DNA from: Streptomyces marinisediminis
GTDB taxonomy: Bacteria > Actinomycetota > Actinomycetes > Streptomycetales > Streptomycetaceae
Assembly: GCF_026262575.1 (NCBI RefSeq)
Contig: NZ_JAPKFL010000006.1
Span: forward strand, 1 to 64,000
Length of the DNA: 64,000 nt
Direction of reading: 5' to 3'
The notes below the pieces were generated by a model, which saw only the letters and a list, made by a program, of their open reading frames with translations, had not been told where the DNA came from and made no database searches. Position numbers and translations under genes: made by a program. How positions within the stretch are numbered: the stretch's first letter is position 1; the number at the start of each line of letters is the position of its first letter. This document shows, one piece after another, positions 63,401 through 64,000 of the stretch.

Positions 63401-64000
63401 CGCCCTCCACGAAGTTCGTGATCTTGCTGGCCTCGCGGGCGACGAACCTCTGGTCGTGGATGAGGGTGGCCAGCCACAGGATCAGCTCGTCCAGGAACAG
63501 GATCAGCCCGTCGTAGCCCAGCGACCTGGCGTGCTCCGCGATGACCGACAGACCCGCGTCCAGCGAGACGAACCCGTGCTCGTCCTCGGCCGCGCCCCGC
63601 GCGAAGCCGGTGAGCAGGTTGGCGCCCGCGTCCTGCACCAGCCGCGCGCGCAGCTCGGCCGGCGTGGCCGGGCTGACCAGGTTGAGCGCCTGGCCGGAGT
63701 CGTGCACCTCCTCGGCGGCCAGCGCCGTGTCCAGCAGCTCGGGCGTCCACGCGAACGACTCGCCCCACTCGTCGTCCTCGGCACCGCCCGGTCCTTCCGC
63801 CGAGGCCAGCCCCGCGATCACCGCCTGGTCGCCCATGCGTGTCCGCAGGCCCCGGATGTCCTGGAACAGCGCGTCCGTCCGGTACACCTGCGGTGTCGGC
63901 GCGTCAGGGTGCAGCTTCCTCACGTGGCTGACGTAGCCGCCCAGGACCCGCTGCTCCAGTGCCTTGGCGCCCAGCATGTGGTACGGCACGAGCAGGAACC
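60465..64000 (-). CDS. pglY: BREX type 2 ATPase PglY (N-terminus beyond the right edge)
   Basis: At least 1178 residues are visible; the open frame continues through the right edge ([15 protein letters not shown] just inside), so the start and the P-loop lie outside. Visible landmarks: [17 protein letters not shown] (Walker B, about 62000-63500 region nearest 63490), [48 protein letters not shown], and a helical C-terminus ending in a Pro-rich stretch and [10 protein letters not shown]. This is the PglY protein of the Pgl/BREX type 2 system, next to pglZ as in Streptomyces coelicolor. pglX (methylase) and pglW (kinase) are expected further right. Confidence 0.88.
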   Translation of the reverse strand, partial: FLLVPYHMLGAKALEQRVLGGYVSHVRKLHPDAPTPQVYRTDALFQDIRGLRTRMGDQAVIAGLASAEGPGGAEDDEWGESFAWTPELLDTALAAEEVHDSGQALNLVSPATPAELRARLVQDAGANLLTGFARGAAEDEHGFVSLDAGLSVIAEHARSLGYDGLILFLDELILWLATLIHDQRFVAREASKITNFVEGGDARRAIPVVSFIARQRDLRELVGEEVSGAAEASIQDTLNLAQGRFDKITLEDRNLPQIAHARLLRAKDAEAAALVEAEFAKTRKVRQEVWDTLLGSGRSADGVGADEDSFRLTYPFSPAFMDTLVHVSSALQRNRTGMKLMGQLLADHRDHLRLGDLIPVGDLYPLITAGGDKPFSDSLKVVFEAADKLYRTKLRPYLLATYNLSEEDVEQFAHRPDSVADDDLRGRLTTFTGDNRIIGTLLLSALAPSVPALSDLTIRRLSALNYGSVVAPIPGREYGILKNKVAEWAGRFPEIKETGTDANPGVRLELSGIDVDSVIANANVNDNPANRAALGKRLLSRELGVDTGSLVDELNFVWRGTQRTVEVVFGNVADREELADHDLTPQVEGRWRLVVDLPFEEGHYGPVDDVQRMRTLREQQGEPSRTVAWLPTHLSAQRYADFRRLVVIDKALADEQRFDTQYAGHLNPDNRARAKGLLETQRESLLKNVRAAFKQAYGLADKKPSDVEVGFGDHLESLRPVDDLTLSFGQSLHDGVRHIAGRLLAAQFPGHPDLDPDGTGTTVKPADARRVFTHVRDAAEAQDHRTEVPAADRKLMQRLAGPLRLGQQKEAYFELSLYWADHFRQLARAQGVTGDLTLITLTDWTDRPEPRGLPDFLAKLVVASFAEMDDRVWVRGGMPLDPPPELAQIKDHDALRSQPLPSEEDWERARARFETLFGVKAPTLRRGRMVNQLARQITEQARGARESADDLVRMLETHAGFLRLDETAETGRLAIARRSVELLKALTQASGQGAAGAKMTVEALAGFDFGQVGADRFGTSVKQARAVAQALDAASWTTLELATAEGPEGAALLESLRNRARSDQRTNDLRAALTQTQREVLDLVKRNRAAAAPPPAPRPSAPPAPPSRAGEIPLDTASSHPPVSETAPPGATTGRARRSGGGRTTVAGAVARLRAELQELEAQEPGATIEITWRVVE

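Noticed and set aside
1..64000. tRNA, rRNA, CRISPR arrays, insertion sequences, prophage integrase
   Set aside because: I saw no tRNA cloverleaf motifs, spacer-repeat arrays, transposase or integrase frames; a computed scan would be needed to exclude small RNAs.

Overview
The window is very GC-rich DNA (coding regions look well above 70% G+C, third positions almost all G or C) from an actinomycete, most likely a Streptomyces or a close relative. The signs are a complete mycobacterial-type type VII secretion (ESX) locus, a SARP/AfsR-type regulator, DmdR/IdeR-style iron boxes, roadblock proteins, a SepF paralogue, a LAxTG sortase signal and a type 2 BREX (Pgl) locus. Genes are tightly packed and many overlap by 1-10 bases (ATGA, GTGA or TGATG junctions).

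Layout. (1) 1-6.1 kb: a vitamin B12 locus. Four genes encode secreted or wall-anchored proteins built from the two halves of animal transcobalamin/intrinsic factor (alpha6/alpha6 barrel and beta-rich C-terminal domain). Three compact cobalamin riboswitches precede these transcription units, two of them back to back. (2) 6.4-9.5 kb: two iron boxes and dhbA-dhbC-dhbB for 2,3-dihydroxybenzoate, a catechol siderophore precursor. (3) 9.8-10.5 kb: a hotdog acyl-CoA thioesterase gene behind a full class I cobalamin riboswitch. (4) 10.6-13.8 kb: an operon of an IrrE/ImmA metallopeptidase, a MAB_1171c-type membrane protein and an amidase. (5) 14.2-16.4 kb: three roadblock/LC7 proteins and one DUF4388/winged-helix protein, with no GTPase or kinase. 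(6) 16.8-18.9 kb: beta-carbonic anhydrase plus a SulP (bicarbonate or sulfate) permease. (7) 19.7-38.7 kb: a SARP-NB-ARC-TPR regulator, an 11-bp direct repeat placed as a SARP operator, then six probable type VII substrates or accessory proteins and eccC-eccD-mycP-eccB-eccE plus one unknown gene. (8) 38.8-42.4 kb: a SepF-like protein, a MazG-like pyrophosphohydrolase and a DUF6099-like protein, then an rsbQ-rsbP pair on the other strand. (9) 42.4-53.4 kb: an AT-richer stretch with an unknown 182-aa gene, an LLM oxidoreductase, homocysteine methyltransferase, a YbaK protein, arcA-argF, a TetR/dehydrogenase divergon with a clear operator array, and a secreted subtilisin with two PKD domains. (10) 53.9-64 kb: pglY (cut by the right edge), pglZ, brxD and brxHI of a BREX type 2 phage-defence system; pglX and pglW should lie beyond the right edge.

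How parts may work together. The B12 locus looks like a surface capture system switched on when cobalamin is scarce. The riboswitch-controlled thioesterase may belong to the same response: without B12, methylmalonyl-CoA mutase stalls and acyl-CoA builds up, and a thioesterase would free CoA (inference). The SARP gene and the repeat just ahead of the first type VII gene suggest local control of secretion. The right end is antiphage defence.

All functional calls come from reading motifs and gene order; no database search was run.
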